Below, in pieces: positions 21,249 through 32,110 of a stretch of DNA of 64,000 bases (position 1 is its first letter; the number at the start of each line of letters is the position of its first letter). Source of the DNA: Shinisaurus crocodilurus (taxonomy: Eukaryota > Chordata > Lepidosauria > Squamata > Shinisauridae); contig CM037878.1 of the NCBI GenBank assembly GCA_021292165.1, forward strand, positions 16,054,471-16,118,470. Direction: 5' to 3'. A program made the translations under genes and the position numbers. The notes below the pieces were generated by a model that was given only the letters and a program-made list of their open reading frames with translations, had not been told where the DNA came from and searched no databases.

Positions 21249-21388
21249 ATGCACAATCCTATAATAAGCATGTTTAGACAGAAATAAGTCCTACAACTCC
21301 CAGGATGCCTCAGCCAGCCATGCTGACTGGGGCATGCTGGGAGTTGTAGGATTTTTTCCCCCTGTTTAAATATGCATAGGATTGGGCT
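21249..21388. mobile_element. Palindromic MITE, GCACAATCCTAT family, CTAA target duplication
   Basis: Flanked by CTAA on both sides (21245-21248, 21389-21392). Arms contain ACAATCCTATAATAAGCATG, TTTAGACAGAAATAAGTCC and CTACAACTCCCAGGATGCC. This exact 4-bp duplication supports a piggyBac-like mechanism for the family. Confidence 0.88.
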
Positions 21389-21470
21389 CTAAGTGGATTT
21401 ATGTGGCAGAGGTGAGATTTAAAATGAAGGAGGTGGGAGGTGTACCATGGTTGAGAGCTCAGTCTCTTAA

Positions 21471-21597
21471 GGTGCAATCCTATGCATGTTTAGACAGAAA
21501 AAAAGTCCTACAGCTTCCAGCATTTCCCAGCCAGCTGGCTGGGGAATGCTGGGAGTTGCAGGACTCTTTTTTGTGTGTCTAAACATGCATAGGATTA
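21471..21597. mobile_element. Palindromic MITE, GGTGCAATCCTATGCAT family (TTAA class)
   Basis: Preceded by TTAA (21467-21470). Left arm GGTGCAATCCTATGCATGTT; the centre AGCCAGCTGGCT has almost no loop. Right end lost just after AAACATGCATAGGATTA. Lies 80 bases from the previous member. Confidence 0.87.
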
Positions 21598-21613
21598 GAA
21601 ACATGCATAGGCC

Positions 21614-21860
21614 AGAGAGCCAGTGTGGCGTAGCGGTTAGAGTGCTGAACTGCATCTTGGGAGATCTTGGTTCTAGTCCCCGCTCGGCCATGAAGCTCAC
21701 TGAGTGATTTTGGGCCAGTCACGGACTCTCAGCCTAACCTACCTCACAGGGTTGTTGTGAGGATAAAATGGAGAGGAGGAAGAGGAAGCTGCCTTAGGTC
21801 CCTTGCAGGAAAAAAAGGCAGGATATGTGAATATAATAAATAAATAAATAAATAAATAAA
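21614..21860 (+). mobile_element. Sauria-type SINE, full length
   Basis: GAGAGCCAGTGTGGCGTAGC head, TTCTAGTCCCCGCTCGGCCA, GGTTGTTGTGAGGATAAAAT and a long (AAATA)n tail. Little diverged from the 17053-17297 copy. Confidence 0.93.
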
Positions 21861-23790
21861 ATTGTGTGCTTAGACACCAGGGTATTCTGGCTCAGCAATG
21901 GGCAGATGTCAGGCATGCGGGATCTATTCTGGGTGGTGTTTTTTTTTTTTATTTTTTAAAGGACTCCAAAGTCCACCAATCAGAACCAGGTGCGAAATTG
22001 TAGCTTGGGTGTGGAGCCAGATACAAAATGATGGGTCTACCGGTATTTGCTGCACTTCATGGGCCATACATTGGAATCACCTGCAAGTACAAATCTGATC
22101 AGGGATCCTGACACCATACCCTAAAACTGGACAGCAGGGTGGCAGAAAGACCTGGTCAAAGGCAGCCAATTAATACTCCTGTTTCAGAAGTGAGGAACAC
22201 TGACACGAGAGAGATGAGCACTTAGCAGGAGATGGCCCCTGGCAGAGATTATTTTTCCCCTTGCATTTTTATGACTGGGGCTCAGAAACTCTTGCTAATC
22301 TGCTGCAAACGACTCAGAGCTCTACGGGTAGATCCTGAAGTACTTTCTGACCACTATCTTTGTGTAAACTATAGCTATACTGCAATTTGCTGAAGCTGCT
22401 ACTGTTGCTAAATGATCAGGAAGGAAGGAAAGAAGGAAGGAAGGAAGGAAGGCACAAGAAGCAAGCCTGCCCTGCACTTGCACCTTGATCTTGATGTGCA
22501 TGATTTCTTGCTAATGGCTTGGATCCAGACTTAGTCATACTTATACTAACTTCCCATTGGTTTCAATGGGTCTACTTTTGTTGAAGCCTAGGAAGTTGCA
22601 TGCATTTCATACAAATCCATGTACGTATATTCAACAATAGAAATATTTTTGGGGGTGCCTGTGGGCACCATGTTGGGGACCTCTTTGCGGGCACCATTGG
22701 AGGTACCCATGTCATGTGTTGGGGACCCCTGGCATATAGGCTAATTTGCATACAGTTGCCATTGACCAGTTGCTGAGTTGTCAATTGAAAAGAACTGAAA
22801 AGGGGTAGGTGCACCACAATGCAATCCTCTTGATTTTAACCCCGCCAACATTTCATAGATGATAATAGGGACACACATGTGAATGTGTAAGAGGTATGGT
22901 TAAGCAACATGAAGGTGTGATCAAGAGGGTGTGGCCAGGCAACATGAGGGCGTGGCCAAGGGTATGGTGGTCACCCACCCCAGGATGCTCTAACCGTTTA
23001 AGGGCTCTGACCACTCTGAAGCCACTTTGATCTCCAGATCCATGATGATGATGGTGATTGCCGTTGTTGTCATTATTATTATTGTAGCATCAATGTGCAC
23101 GGTGCTTTGCCGAGTATAAGAGAACAGTTCCCTGCCCCAAAGAGCTTGCAATCTAAAATGTAATATAGAGGTGACAACAAATGGTAGGAAGGGGTAAACC
23201 GGGGAGGAATATGCCATTATTTCAGTCAAACATAACTTTCAGCCTACTCTCCCCACATTGTGCAGGAAACTCCGTGTTTTAAAGATCTCCCTCCCGCTTT
23301 AAAAATGGATCCCTCCATGGTGGATTTGTTCTCAGTAGTAGTTTGCCAAAGAAATAATAATATTTAACATTTAGATATCTCTGAGTGTGCAAAGTGCTTC
23401 ACAGGCCCACCCTGCAAGCTCCTATTTTCTCCACTCAGAAAAAAGCATGTGGGCTCTATTTCACTTTATTAAAAAACAACAACAACACTGTGATTGAACA
23501 ATAATGCCAAAATGGAATGATGATGTTTGTTGCTGCTATTTGAGGTAGTTGGGATTTATTATTTCTTTCTCTTGAGGAGGGTGTGTTTTCTGTTAACTCC
23601 CTTCTAATGCATTTTAAAAAATGAAACAAACAAACAAACAAACAACAATCCAAAATCCCTGCAGATTAATCCTATTCACTACTGTAGAGAGCTTTCTCCA
23701 CGGCACTTCAGCATGTGTTAGAAAAAGACTTCCACATGGGGTACACAGGTAGAGTCAAATAAAATTTACCACTGCTCTGAAAACAGAATA
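21861..23790. other. Mostly unique sequence with a (GGAA)n run, no gene seen
   Basis: (GGAA)n at 22429-22453. Near 22538-22575 a TTCCCATTGGTTTCAATGGG mini-palindrome recalls the AGTAAGTCCCATTGA elements. Near 23085-23160 (GCACGGTGCTTTGCCGAGTA, AAAGAGCTTGCAATCTAAAA) is an old dispersed repeat whose class I cannot name. Confidence 0.4.
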
Positions 23791-23859
23791 GCAGTGCAAT
23801 CCTGTGCATGTGTACTCAGAAGTAAGTCCTATTACGTTCAATGGGACTTACTCACAGGA
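23791..23859. mobile_element. Short palindromic repeat, AGAAGTAAGTCCCATTGA family
   Basis: GCAATCCTGTGCATGTGTAC, CAGAAGTAAGTCCTATTACG, then the inverted GTTCAATGGGACTTACTC. Related copies at 37001, 42449, 55290 and 62334. Non-coding MITE-like. Confidence 0.75.
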
Positions 23860-24627
23860 AAAGTGGGTGTATTTTAAAGCAATCTACAACACTGAGTCCA
23901 TCACATCTTGTGGCAGCAAAGTGATTATGCATTGTGTGAAGAAGTATCGTGTAATTGAGGGATAATTGTGAAACGCTGCTCCTTGCTAGAAGAAGAGGTA
24001 GCAGCAGCAGCAGCGCCAGTGCTAGGATGACTTTTCCAGAATTATATTATTATATAATAGCTTATATAGTATGATTATTACATTATTATATATTATTGTA
24101 TAATATTTTATAAGTGGCTTTTGTAAATTTTTACCTTACCTAAACCCTTAATTGTTGATATCTGGTGTTTTTCATGGGGGGGGGGGTTGTCAGTGCTTGC
24201 AGGGCAATCCCTTTCTTTTTGTTTTAAAATGGTCAGGATTGGCACAAATTCAACAGGTGAAGCATACCCACCCACCCCACACCCCCAAACACGGAGCTTC
24301 AGAGAGAAAGGGAAGTTTCTTGCATTTCCTTCTGACACTGTAACCTCACCTGGTTAGAGGCTCTGTTAGGAAATAAAATCTTTGGCAATATTAAAGATAG
24401 GAATCATTTATTTATTTATTTATTTATTTATTTATTTTATTTACCACCCATCAGCCAAAAGGCTCCCTTTTATGTGATAAATTCCCTCATTCACCTCTTC
24501 CTCGGTCCAGACCAGCGGGTGCAGCTTTTCAGTAGGTACAGCGCGCTGCGCATACACACATCCTCGCAGCAGCGTCTGTCTTTCCATGGAGACTCTATGG
24601 CTGTTTGATCCTAAAAAAGAGCTACAC
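23860..24627. other. Unique sequence with AT-rich block and (ATTT)n run
   Basis: 24030-24120 is almost pure A/T (TTATATTATTATATAATAGC). An (ATTT)n array at 24407-24437 is probably the tail of a lost retroelement. No gene seen. Confidence 0.4.
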
Positions 24628-24714
24628 TTAAAGGGGCCATGCCATGGGCAAAATTGCAGCTAATCTTGCAGTTTTAGCTTAGCTGCAATTTTGCCCATGG
24701 CATGGCCCCTTTAA
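24628..24714. repeat. Perfect 36-bp inverted repeat with 15-base loop
   Basis: Arms 24628-24663 and 24679-24714 are exact reverse complements, starting TTAAAGGGGCCATGCCATGG, with loop TCTTGCAGTTTTAGC. The hairpin begins and ends in TTAA. Either a miniature foldback transposon or a hairpin-forming locus; the stem is long enough for a pre-miRNA-like fold, but nothing shows transcription. Confidence 0.93.
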
Positions 24715-25129
24715 AAAAAGTTTAAAGTAGCTTGCAGTTGCGGGGAGGCAGGGGAATTCGGGACTTTGCATGACAAAGTGTAAAGCCGGAATGGCTTAAG
24801 GCTTTTCATGATGGTCCTGGCATTTTCGGGGCAGTCGGAGACTATGTTCTCAGCACCCTCCACCTTTTCAACACTTTCCCCCCCCGAGTCTCCAGCTTGT
24901 GCAGAAAGGGGAGAGATTAGCTCCCCCACCTTTTGACGGCTCCTTCTCAGAGCACTTTCTGCTGTGGTTAGCTTGTTTGCCTGGCGGTTCTTTAAAAAAT
25001 AAATGCAGACAGATATGCAAATTTAATGGCTGGGAAGTAAATAGAGGGGAAATTTGCACACCTGCAGTAACTGCTCCTCTTGCCCACAAACTCTTAACGC
25101 CAGGTTTTAAGTGTTTGCATGCCCTTATA

Positions 25130-25501
25130 CAGTGTCGGCTCCAGGTTTTCGAGGGCCCTTGAGCAAGGGACCCTCAATGGCCCCCTGCCCTCAAGGAGTC
25201 TACCTTCTCACTATGCCATTGTCACCAGCTGCCATTGCTGCTCGTCCGCTTTTTCATCATGGTGGAGACCCCTTGCTTGCTTGACACAGGCAGAGAGCCA
25301 GTGAGCGGGTAGGCCGCGGCGTCTGCTGCTCCTCTTCCTCACCTCCACCGTCGTTTGGCCAGAGCAGGAGGAGGAGGCGGACGGACAAACAGGTTGCAGT
25401 GGTAGAAGAGAGGAGGAGAAAGTCCAGGGGACTCTGGACTCCTGCTGGGATGTGGGCCCTCAGCAGGTGCCCTACAATGCCAACCCTTGACGCCGGCCCT
25501 G
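25130..25501. mobile_element. Non-autonomous hAT element (372 bp) with perfect 8-bp duplication
   Basis: Flanked by CCCTTATA at 25122-25129 and 25502-25509. Starts CAGTGTCGGCTCCAGG and ends with TTGACGCCGGCCCTG, whose complement is CAGGGCCGGCGTCAA, a usual hAT/Charlie-like terminus. GC-rich interior with no transposase; the minus-strand frame at 25257-25556 spans the insertion edge and is not a gene. Confidence 0.9.
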
Positions 25502-25630
25502 CCCTTATACTTTGCCAGCGCCTGCTCCCCTCAGTGCTGGCGTCTTGAGCTCTCAACCGCTGCCAAGTAACAGAGCACAGGATAATTGGGCTCAGAAAAC
25601 GCTTATGTTGGGGGCATCATCATTTTAAGG

Positions 25631-25765
25631 CAGTGTTCTCCAACCTTGGGTCCCCAGATATTTTTGGCCTACAACTCCCAGCATGCCCCAGCCAGCTACG
25701 CTGGCTGGGGCATGCTGGGAGTTGTAGGCTAAAAACATCTGGGGACCCAAGGTTGGAGAACACTG
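25631..25765. mobile_element. Palindromic hAT-like MITE, CAGTGTTCTCCAACC family
   Basis: Starts CAGTGTTCTCCAACCTTGGG and ends in its complement; target duplication TTTTAAGG / ATTTAAGG (7 of 8). Both arms carry CTACAACTCCCAGCATGCC. Confidence 0.9.
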
Positions 25766-25879
25766 ATTTAAGGGAAGTGAAGGGCAACAGCGTGTGGTTA
25801 TATTTCTCAATCCATTCCAGGCATCTGATGAAAGCAGGCCTGTGTAAATGGACCCTTAAGTACAAATTTGCTGGTTGCT

Positions 25880-27801
25880 AATCATCATTCTCCCCGCCAC
25901 CCCCCCCCCCCCCGCAGGTTACTAGTTCTTGTGTCGGATTACTTCTTCCTCTTTGATCCACTGCCATTTCTTTAGCTCTATAACGCCATCTGGTCACTCC
26001 GTTTCTTAAATTGCTCCATTTTATTTGGTGTTCTCATGATACTTATCAACGTAGTTTGTTACCAGGTGTGGGCGGCACAAGGCTGATATGACATTCCTTC
26101 TTCAAACAGCCTTCTCATGTATTCTGAAAATTGAGTCATATGCCCCCTTTTGCTGAGTTTCTGCATTTTTTGGGGGGGGGGGCTTATCTATCAGCTCCTC
26201 ATGCATTCACTCCTTGACTTTCTAACTGTTTATATTTTAAAGTGTGGGACACCAGATCTCCCCCCTGGGGATCTTCTTGGCTGTCGGTTGCCTCGAAAGC
26301 CTCTTTCAGGTTAGAAATCTCACCCTTTTATTTCTCATTGTATTAAATGTGCAGTTTACAAACTCTGCAGGATAAGGCATCTGTCTATAAGATTTGGAAG
26401 CCAGACATAACGGCAGAGTGGCGCCTGCAAGATGATTCACACAACCATTTTGGCCTCTCTTGAAATTCCTCAGATGTTTTGCCTGAAGAGGAAACCGACA
26501 AATTAATTTTGGGTTTAGTCTTAGGCAAAAACGTTGCTGCTGTCTCCAGCTCCAGCCTATCTAGATTCTGATTAATTGCATCTTGGAGAAAAAAAATCTT
26601 CCAAATGTGAACTAGGGTGATGCATGTCCCAATCATATCAGCGGTACACACACACACACTAGACTTTTTCAACATGGCAACACATGGTGAAAAGGTCAAC
26701 TTCCGCTTGGTTTGCCTTAGAAATACAGCTATGTAAAACCATCTCTCACCCCTCGGTCTCCTTAGCAGGAACATTCCCAACATCAATATGTAGGGTTTAA
26801 GCAGTGGTCTATTGAGGTCATGCCCTCAAACATTTGGCAGCAGAAAATAGGTCACCCTTCTTGTACTTTAAAGAGGACGCGGGAACAAATTGTACCTGTG
26901 AACAAGGCAAATGACTGATCATTTTCATGGGCTCCTTGCTGAACAGTTTTTGAAATATTGCCTTAAAATATACACTTCTTCACAGTGCAGGAAGGACATT
27001 TTAACCAGGAGCCAACCTGTGTGTGTAGGAGAGAACTATCCACATAGCCTGAGCTTCGTTTGTTATTTTATGTGCAGCTATTCCCACTGCCAAAGAGACA
27101 AGTCACGATTGCTTTTAAGTGTTGCCTCTTTGGCATTGGGAACAACTTCAGCAAAACCCATAACAAATCCCTAGTTGCATGGGTATTTCTCATCCTGGCC
27201 ATACATATTGCTTCTTTGGATCTTGGCCTTTCACATTTTAAGGCCATCTGTATGTACTCTTCTATTGCTGTACAGTATTTCACTCTCCAAACATTGACAT
27301 ATTCATAATATCAACATTTTTGCACATGAATCAAGTGGTGAGATCCAGTTTCTAAATAAGACACAAAACACTGTGGAAAGGGTAGTATTTCTCTTATTGA
27401 TTAAAACAAAGAAAAAAGAAAGACAGGTTACACAGGTATATATACATGGCAGGCCTCAAGTATGAATGATAATTAGCTCATGAGTTTGCTGCAAAGTGAA
27501 ACATCAAGTTTTTATTTTATTTTAGTAGTCCAAAATGTGATATCATGTGTTTGGTTTTACTTAAGGCCTGCAAACCTAGACCCCCATCGGGAGTAAGCCC
27601 TAATGTATATTTATTAGACATAGTAAGATTGTGCAGTCAGTCCTTTGGTGGGAGATGAGCAGAAAGGAGTACTACTCAGTGATACCAAAGCAAAACAAAG
27701 CGAGAGGAACACTGCAACACTTGCCCGTTGCATTCAGCAAGGCAGTGGGAATATTTCAACGTCCACCAGATGTGACATAATACCAACAGTTTCCTACCTA
27801 A
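25880..27801. other. Unique sequence, no gene accepted
   Basis: A C-rich tract at 25897-25913 and a G tract near 26171 flank otherwise complex sequence. A 133-codon minus-strand frame (26385-26786) gave no recognisable family; I cannot exclude an old transposon piece. Frames at 26911-27174 and 27060-27308 are likewise unrecognised. Confidence 0.4.
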
Positions 27802-27919
27802 GGGTGCAAAGCTATGCGTGTTAAGACAGAAAAAAAGTCCTACAACTCCCAGCATTCCCCAGCCAGCCATTGGGAGTTGTAGGACTTTTTTCTGTCTAAA
27901 CATGCATAGGCTTACACCC
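27802..27919. mobile_element. Palindromic MITE, GGGTGCAA...GCATAGG family (TTAA class)
   Basis: Preceded by CTAA; arms GGGTGCAAAGCTATGCGTGT and AGACAGAAAAAAAGTCC. The central part of the right arm is deleted (CCAGCCAGCCATTGGGAGTT), so the palindrome is asymmetric. Confidence 0.83.
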
Positions 27920-28245
27920 TAGTTGACTAGAAGACAGACACCAGGTGACTGATTGGGTATTATGAGTGAACTCGGTGGCTGTTCAGTAGCACGGCAAGTT
28001 TTTTTCCCCCCTTAGTCGGGGGCAAGATGGGAACAGAAGACATTATGGATGCTCTGAGGGCACAATCTGTGAACGTTACATTCCTGGTGAGGGATGCATG
28101 GAATCTAGTTTGCCAGCTGTATTTCCACTCTCCTAAACAATGAGGATCGGTAGCAAGCCATATATAGGGCCCTGGGCGACCCAGGTTCAAGTCCCACTCA
28201 GTTATGAAACTCGCTGGATAAGGCTGGGCAAGCCGCTATCTCTCA

Positions 28246-28300
28246 GCGAAGGTATCCTCTCTGTTTGAAGGGCCGTTCAGTCCAAGTCAGGTTTTTTGAC
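28246..28300 (+). mobile_element. Fragment of the 'AGTCCTC' dispersed repeat
   Basis: TATCCTCTCTGTTTGAAGGG then CCGTTCAGTCCAAGTCAGG matches the middle block of the copies at 1369 and 11868. Confidence 0.6.
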
Positions 28301-29286
28301 AATGCGTTAAGCGGCCACCTGCTTAAAAGGCCCTGGCCCTTCGAAGTCACTGGGAAGGTCACTCAATATCCTCTGATATGAAAAGAATAATATACTAGGT
28401 AAATATGCATTTCTTCGCCCCCTGGTTTTGAAAGCTTTCAGTACGGCATAGATTTTGTGTGTTTGTGTGACCTCTTTTGTTCTCTACGACTGTGATTCAT
28501 ACGCCCTGCCTGCAATTTCTTGTGCGTGCAAGAGCCCTGTTTTGCCTGCCGAGTTCCCTAGGCTCCAAGAGCTGTCCCCCATTCATTGCAATGGTGAGGG
28601 CAGCACCGTGCCTGCAAAGGGGTGCTGCTCCCTGCACCCCAAAACTCGCGGCACTGTCCCACAAAGCCACATTTCACGGTGCTTTTAAAGCTGGCGATTT
28701 GGCCACCAATTTGGGTGAAAGCAACATTTCAAGGCAAAATATCTGAGGAGTTTTGAGGGAACTGAAAAGAGTTTTAAGAACTCTGTAAGAACAGGGGGGG
28801 GGGAGAATTCAAGGAGGGAGCTTTGCTTTGCTGAAAGCAAGATGTCAAAGCAAATGCGGAGGCTTCTGCCCAGGCAAAACTTCCTAGGCATTTTGAGAGA
28901 AGCAGGCCAAGTTTTGATGTGAGCCCAGCAAACATTTTCAGGCGTGGGGTTCTAACTGGCCCCAAAAGCAAAGCGAAAAGATATATCACAAAATCTGGTT
29001 ATGTTTAGTCTAGATTATTCAGTGTTTAATCTGGGTTATTCATTGTATTTAGTCATGTTTAGTCTAGGCTATTCGTTGCACGTGTTGCTTAACTGAAGGG
29101 TCACTTACAAACATTTCAGAAATGCATCAAATGGTAAAAGCAATTGTAAGAATTGAGTAAAATACTAAAATAGCAGGAATATCTTATCCTCTATTTCCAA
29201 TGTTCAGAGGTGAGTGCTGATGGTTATGTAGCCAAAATGGCACTATCCACACATAAGAGGGAGGTATCGGCAGGCTTGGGGAAAAC
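28301..29286. other. Unique sequence, no gene seen
   Basis: No recognised repeat. Short direct repeats of TTTAGTC(T/A)(A/G)G near 29004-29070 (GTTTAGTCTAGATTATTC, GTTTAGTCTAGGCTATTC) look like a decayed local duplication. Confidence 0.4.
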
Positions 29287-29364
29287 CTAGAGATGGGAGA
29301 GAAATTTGTTAGATTTGCATTTTAATGCAAACTTACCTGATTTGCTCTTCATGAACCAATACAC

Positions 29365-29618
29365 TGAGCCAGTGTGGTGTAAGTGGCTACAGTGTTAGAC
29401 TGGGACTCTGGAGACCCGAGTTCTAGTCCCCACTTGGCCATGAAGGTCACTGGGTGACTTTGGGCCAGTCACTGACTCTCAGCCTAACCGACCTCACAAG
29501 GTTGTTGTGAGGATAAACCAGAGAGGAGCAGGCAGATTATGTAAGCCGCCTTGGGTTCCTTGCAGGAAAAAAGGTGGGAGATATATATATATATATATAT
29601 ATATAATAAATAAAATAA
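29365..29618 (+). mobile_element. Sauria-type SINE with (AT)n tail
   Basis: TGAGCCAGTGTGGTGTAAGT head, TTCTAGTCCCCACTTGGCCA, GGTTGTTGTGAGGATAAACC, then an (AT)n expansion in place of the usual tail before AATAAATAAAAT. Inserted in the 29287-30086 element. Confidence 0.9.
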
Positions 29619-29724
29619 TACACAAACCACAGTTATACTTCAATATTTGTACATTTCCAAATTCTACAATGTTGTTCTCCGGTCAAAAAATGTGTAGAAA
29701 GATGCACAGATGAATGTAAAGTGC

Positions 29725-29734
29725 TGCATATGTA

Positions 29735-29794
<60 letters not shown>

Positions 29795-29804
29795 TACATA
29801 TGCA
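29725..29804. repeat. (TG)n(TA)n(CA)n palindromic microsatellite
   Basis: TGCATATGTATGTG, a TG run, a TA run, a CA run, and CACATACATATGCA form one 80-base inverted repeat centred near 29764. It can extrude a cruciform; the THTH/YVYV frames across it are not genes. Confidence 0.9.
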
Positions 29805-30086
29805 GTATGTGCATATACATACACACATGTATATGCGTGTATATACATGTGTATATGTAACATACAAAAAGACATTATATTAGGGGAAATTGCTTGCAAA
29901 AATCGTGTACATTAGGGAAAAGTGCATAGAAAAATATGCGTATTAGGAGGAAAGCACACAAAAATGCATATGGATTTTAGTGCTGACTTTTAAAAAAAAC
30001 AACAAAATTGCATACTGATGTGGAAACAGGAACTTAGGGTTGGAAAAATGAGTGAAATTGAAACCAACAGTTTCATCCATCCCTAG

Positions 30087-30840
30087 GAAAACCGAAGGTT
30101 AGTAGAAGTATTTTTTAAAAAAATATTTAGGGGGGGAACCCCTGGCACAACACCAGCCCAAAGGGGTCTGGCCATAGAATGCTGATCAACTGTTGCAATT
30201 GAGGGGAGCAGAAATCTGTGAGGGAAGGGAGGGGGAATGGAATGGAGTCTCGTGAAAGAAGGCTAGGCTGGCTGACACACTGAACAAAAAACACTCCACA
30301 TTTGAACCACTTGTAAAACACGAAGCTGAAGAGCTGAGAGTGAGGGGCTTTTGTGTGTACAGGATTGCCTGTGCAGGCATGGGGCTTTCTGAGTTCTCCT
30401 TTACTTGTCAGCCACTTGTGTCTCTCCCTCACCCCAGCCCACCCCACCCCACAAAGCACTCCAGCAAATCAGGAGTGGAGGGACTTCGAAAGCAGCGAGA
30501 AGAGCTGGTGATGAGAGGGGAATGGGGAGAACCCCAGGCCCTGTAGGAAAGTGCCTGGCTGCGTGAATGGGGACTGTTTGGATCCCAGCCCACATATAAC
30601 AAACTACTAAGCCAGGAATAATGGCGATTTAACCCCCCCCCCCGAAGCATATTAAACTGAAATCTCCAAAGGCCTTGTCGACTAGAGGGTTTTACAGTTC
30701 TACTTTGGGGGGGGGGGGCATCTGCTGACTAGTGGATGGGTGGGTCCTCTTTGGCTATGAGTTCCACAAGCTAGGCTAGTAGGTTGAAAGGTAGGCTAGA
30801 GAGAGTTCCACAAGGTAGTTCAGTCCCTGGCATCTCCAGG
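30087..30840. other. Unique sequence with G/C homopolymers
   Basis: C tract near 30633-30642 and G10 near 30709. The overlapping frames at 30127-30650 have no recognised domain. Confidence 0.4.
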
Positions 30841-30952
30841 TACGTCCTTTTCTCCCTCTCTCATAATACCTGGGGTCATCCCATGAGATGGATTGGTGGG
30901 AGATTCAGGACAGACAAAAGAAAGTATTTATTCACAGTGTGCAGAGTTTAAA
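30841..30952 (+). mobile_element. CR1 LINE 3' region, plus-strand copy, first part
   Basis: CTCTCTCATAATACCTGGGG, TGGTGGGAGATTCAGGACAG and ATTCACAGTGTGCAGAG match 45975-46060 in the same orientation. Interrupted by an opposite CR1 copy and resumes at about 31430 (AAGCTATGGAATTTACTAAC). Confidence 0.8.
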
Positions 30953-31429
30953 AAAAACATAAGAACATAAGAAGAGCCCTGCTGGATCAGGCCAAGGGTC
31001 CATCTAGTCCAGCATTCTGCTCACACAGTGGCCAACCAGCTGCCCACGGGATCCCACAAGCAGGACATGAGTCCCACAGCACCTCCCTGCCCATGTTCCC
31101 CAGCAACTGGTGAACATAGGCATGCTACCTCTGATACTGGAGGTAGCCTATAGCCATCAGGACTAGTAGCCATTGATAGTCTTCTTCCCCATGAATTTGT
31201 CCAATTCCCTTTTAAAGCCATCCAAATTGGTGGCCATCACTATATCCTGTGGAAGTGAATTCCATAGTTTAACTATGCACTGTGTGAAGAAGTGTTTCCT
31301 TTTCTCTGTCCTGAATCTCCCACCAATCAGCTTCATAGGATGACCCCGGGTTCTAGTATTATGAGACTGGGAGAAAAATGTCTCCCTGTCCACTTTCTCC
31401 ACACCATGCATAATTTTATACACCTTTTT
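30953..31429 (-). mobile_element. CR1 LINE 3' end, minus strand, inserted in a plus-strand CR1
   Basis: The minus-strand frame 31163-31423 encodes FFTQCIVKLWNSLPQDIV and FKRELDKFMGKK, the C-terminus of a CR1 ORF2. Its stop is followed by a 3' UTR ending in CTGATCCAGCAGGGCTCTTC and (TTATGTTC). The preserved 86-codon frame suggests a younger copy than its host. Confidence 0.88.
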
Positions 31430-31455
31430 AAGCTATGGAATTTACTAACACATTC
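31430..31455 (+). mobile_element. CR1 LINE, plus-strand copy, second part
   Basis: AAGCTATGGAATTTACTAAC continues the 30841-30952 copy (compare TTAAACTATGGGACTTACTA at 46069-46088). Confidence 0.7.
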
Positions 31456-31850
31456 AGCATGGCTTTAAAAAAAAAAAAGTTCTTATGATTGGGAAAGACT
31501 GGTGTGTATTCTCACACAAATTCTCATTTGTATATTTTATTTTGATCGCATGTGGAAATTCTCACACTCTCGAATTTTGAATTTTCCTTTGATGAACACT
31601 CACAGATGATCCCTTCACCCAATTTGGGGGGATCTTTGCTCTCTCCCAAAGCTCACCCCATTCAGCACGCTGTCCTGACTCTGTGTAATATTTTCAGGGG
31701 GCTCAAGAAGCTGCCATAGGAAGGAGTGAGCAGGGTTGTCCACTTCCAGCAGTTGCACTTCCATGCAATTGGTTGCTCTATTCTCAAATCGCAAGCAGTA
31801 ACTGGAAATGGACGGATCTGTCTAAATCTAGCTTGTGTTGTAGTTGCATG
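31456..31850. other. Unique sequence, no gene seen
   Basis: No recognised repeat or domain. Minus-strand frame 31662-31982 overlaps the following MITE and is not credible as a gene. Confidence 0.35.
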
Positions 31851-31852
31851 TA

Positions 31853-32108
31853 CAGTAATATCTTGGATTTCAAGCATAATTCGTTCGGAACCGTGCTTGT
31901 AATCCAAAACACTCATATCAAAGCAAGTCTGTGGCGGGTGTGAGCGGGGACGATTTCGGCCCGCTACGCCCGCTTGAGGCAAGCGGTTACATCCCTACGT
32001 TTGTATTGCAAGACGTCACTTGTTTATCAAGTCAAAATTTATTTTAAAAATGTGCTTGTCTTGCAAAACGCTCTCAGACCAAGTTACTTGCAATCCAAGG
32101 TATTACTG
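31853..32108. mobile_element. Tigger/mariner-like MITE with TA target
   Basis: Starts CAGTAATATCTTGGATTTCA and ends, inverted, AATCCAAGGTATTACTG, each flanked by TA (31851-31852, 32109-32110). The inner words (ATTCGTTCGGAACCGTGCTT, TCCAAAACACTCATATCAAA) follow the pattern of pogo/Tigger elements. No transposase. Confidence 0.85.
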
Positions 32109-32110
32109 TA

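Larger units (their letters stand above)
29287..30086. mobile_element. Inverted-repeat DNA element with GATGGRWGA ends, split by a SINE
   Basis: Outer ends CTAGAGATGGGAGAGAAATT and, inverted, GTTTCATCCATCCCTAG. Interior contains degenerate repeats of a TTAGGGGAAATTGCNNNNAAAAAT type near 29880-29970. A Sauria SINE and microsatellites sit inside it. Family unknown. Confidence 0.55.

Noticed and set aside
24628..24714. MicroRNA gene
   Set aside because: The perfect stem lacks the bulges typical of animal pre-miRNAs and there is no expression evidence; kept as an inverted repeat.
26385..26786. 133-codon minus-strand frame as a host exon
   Set aside because: No recognisable family, and a CVCV stretch comes from a (CA)n run. 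I cannot exclude an old transposon piece, so it is left unassigned.
29633..29915. Frames rich in THTH/YIYI/CVCV
   Set aside because: Translations of (TG)n, (TA)n and (CA)n microsatellites.
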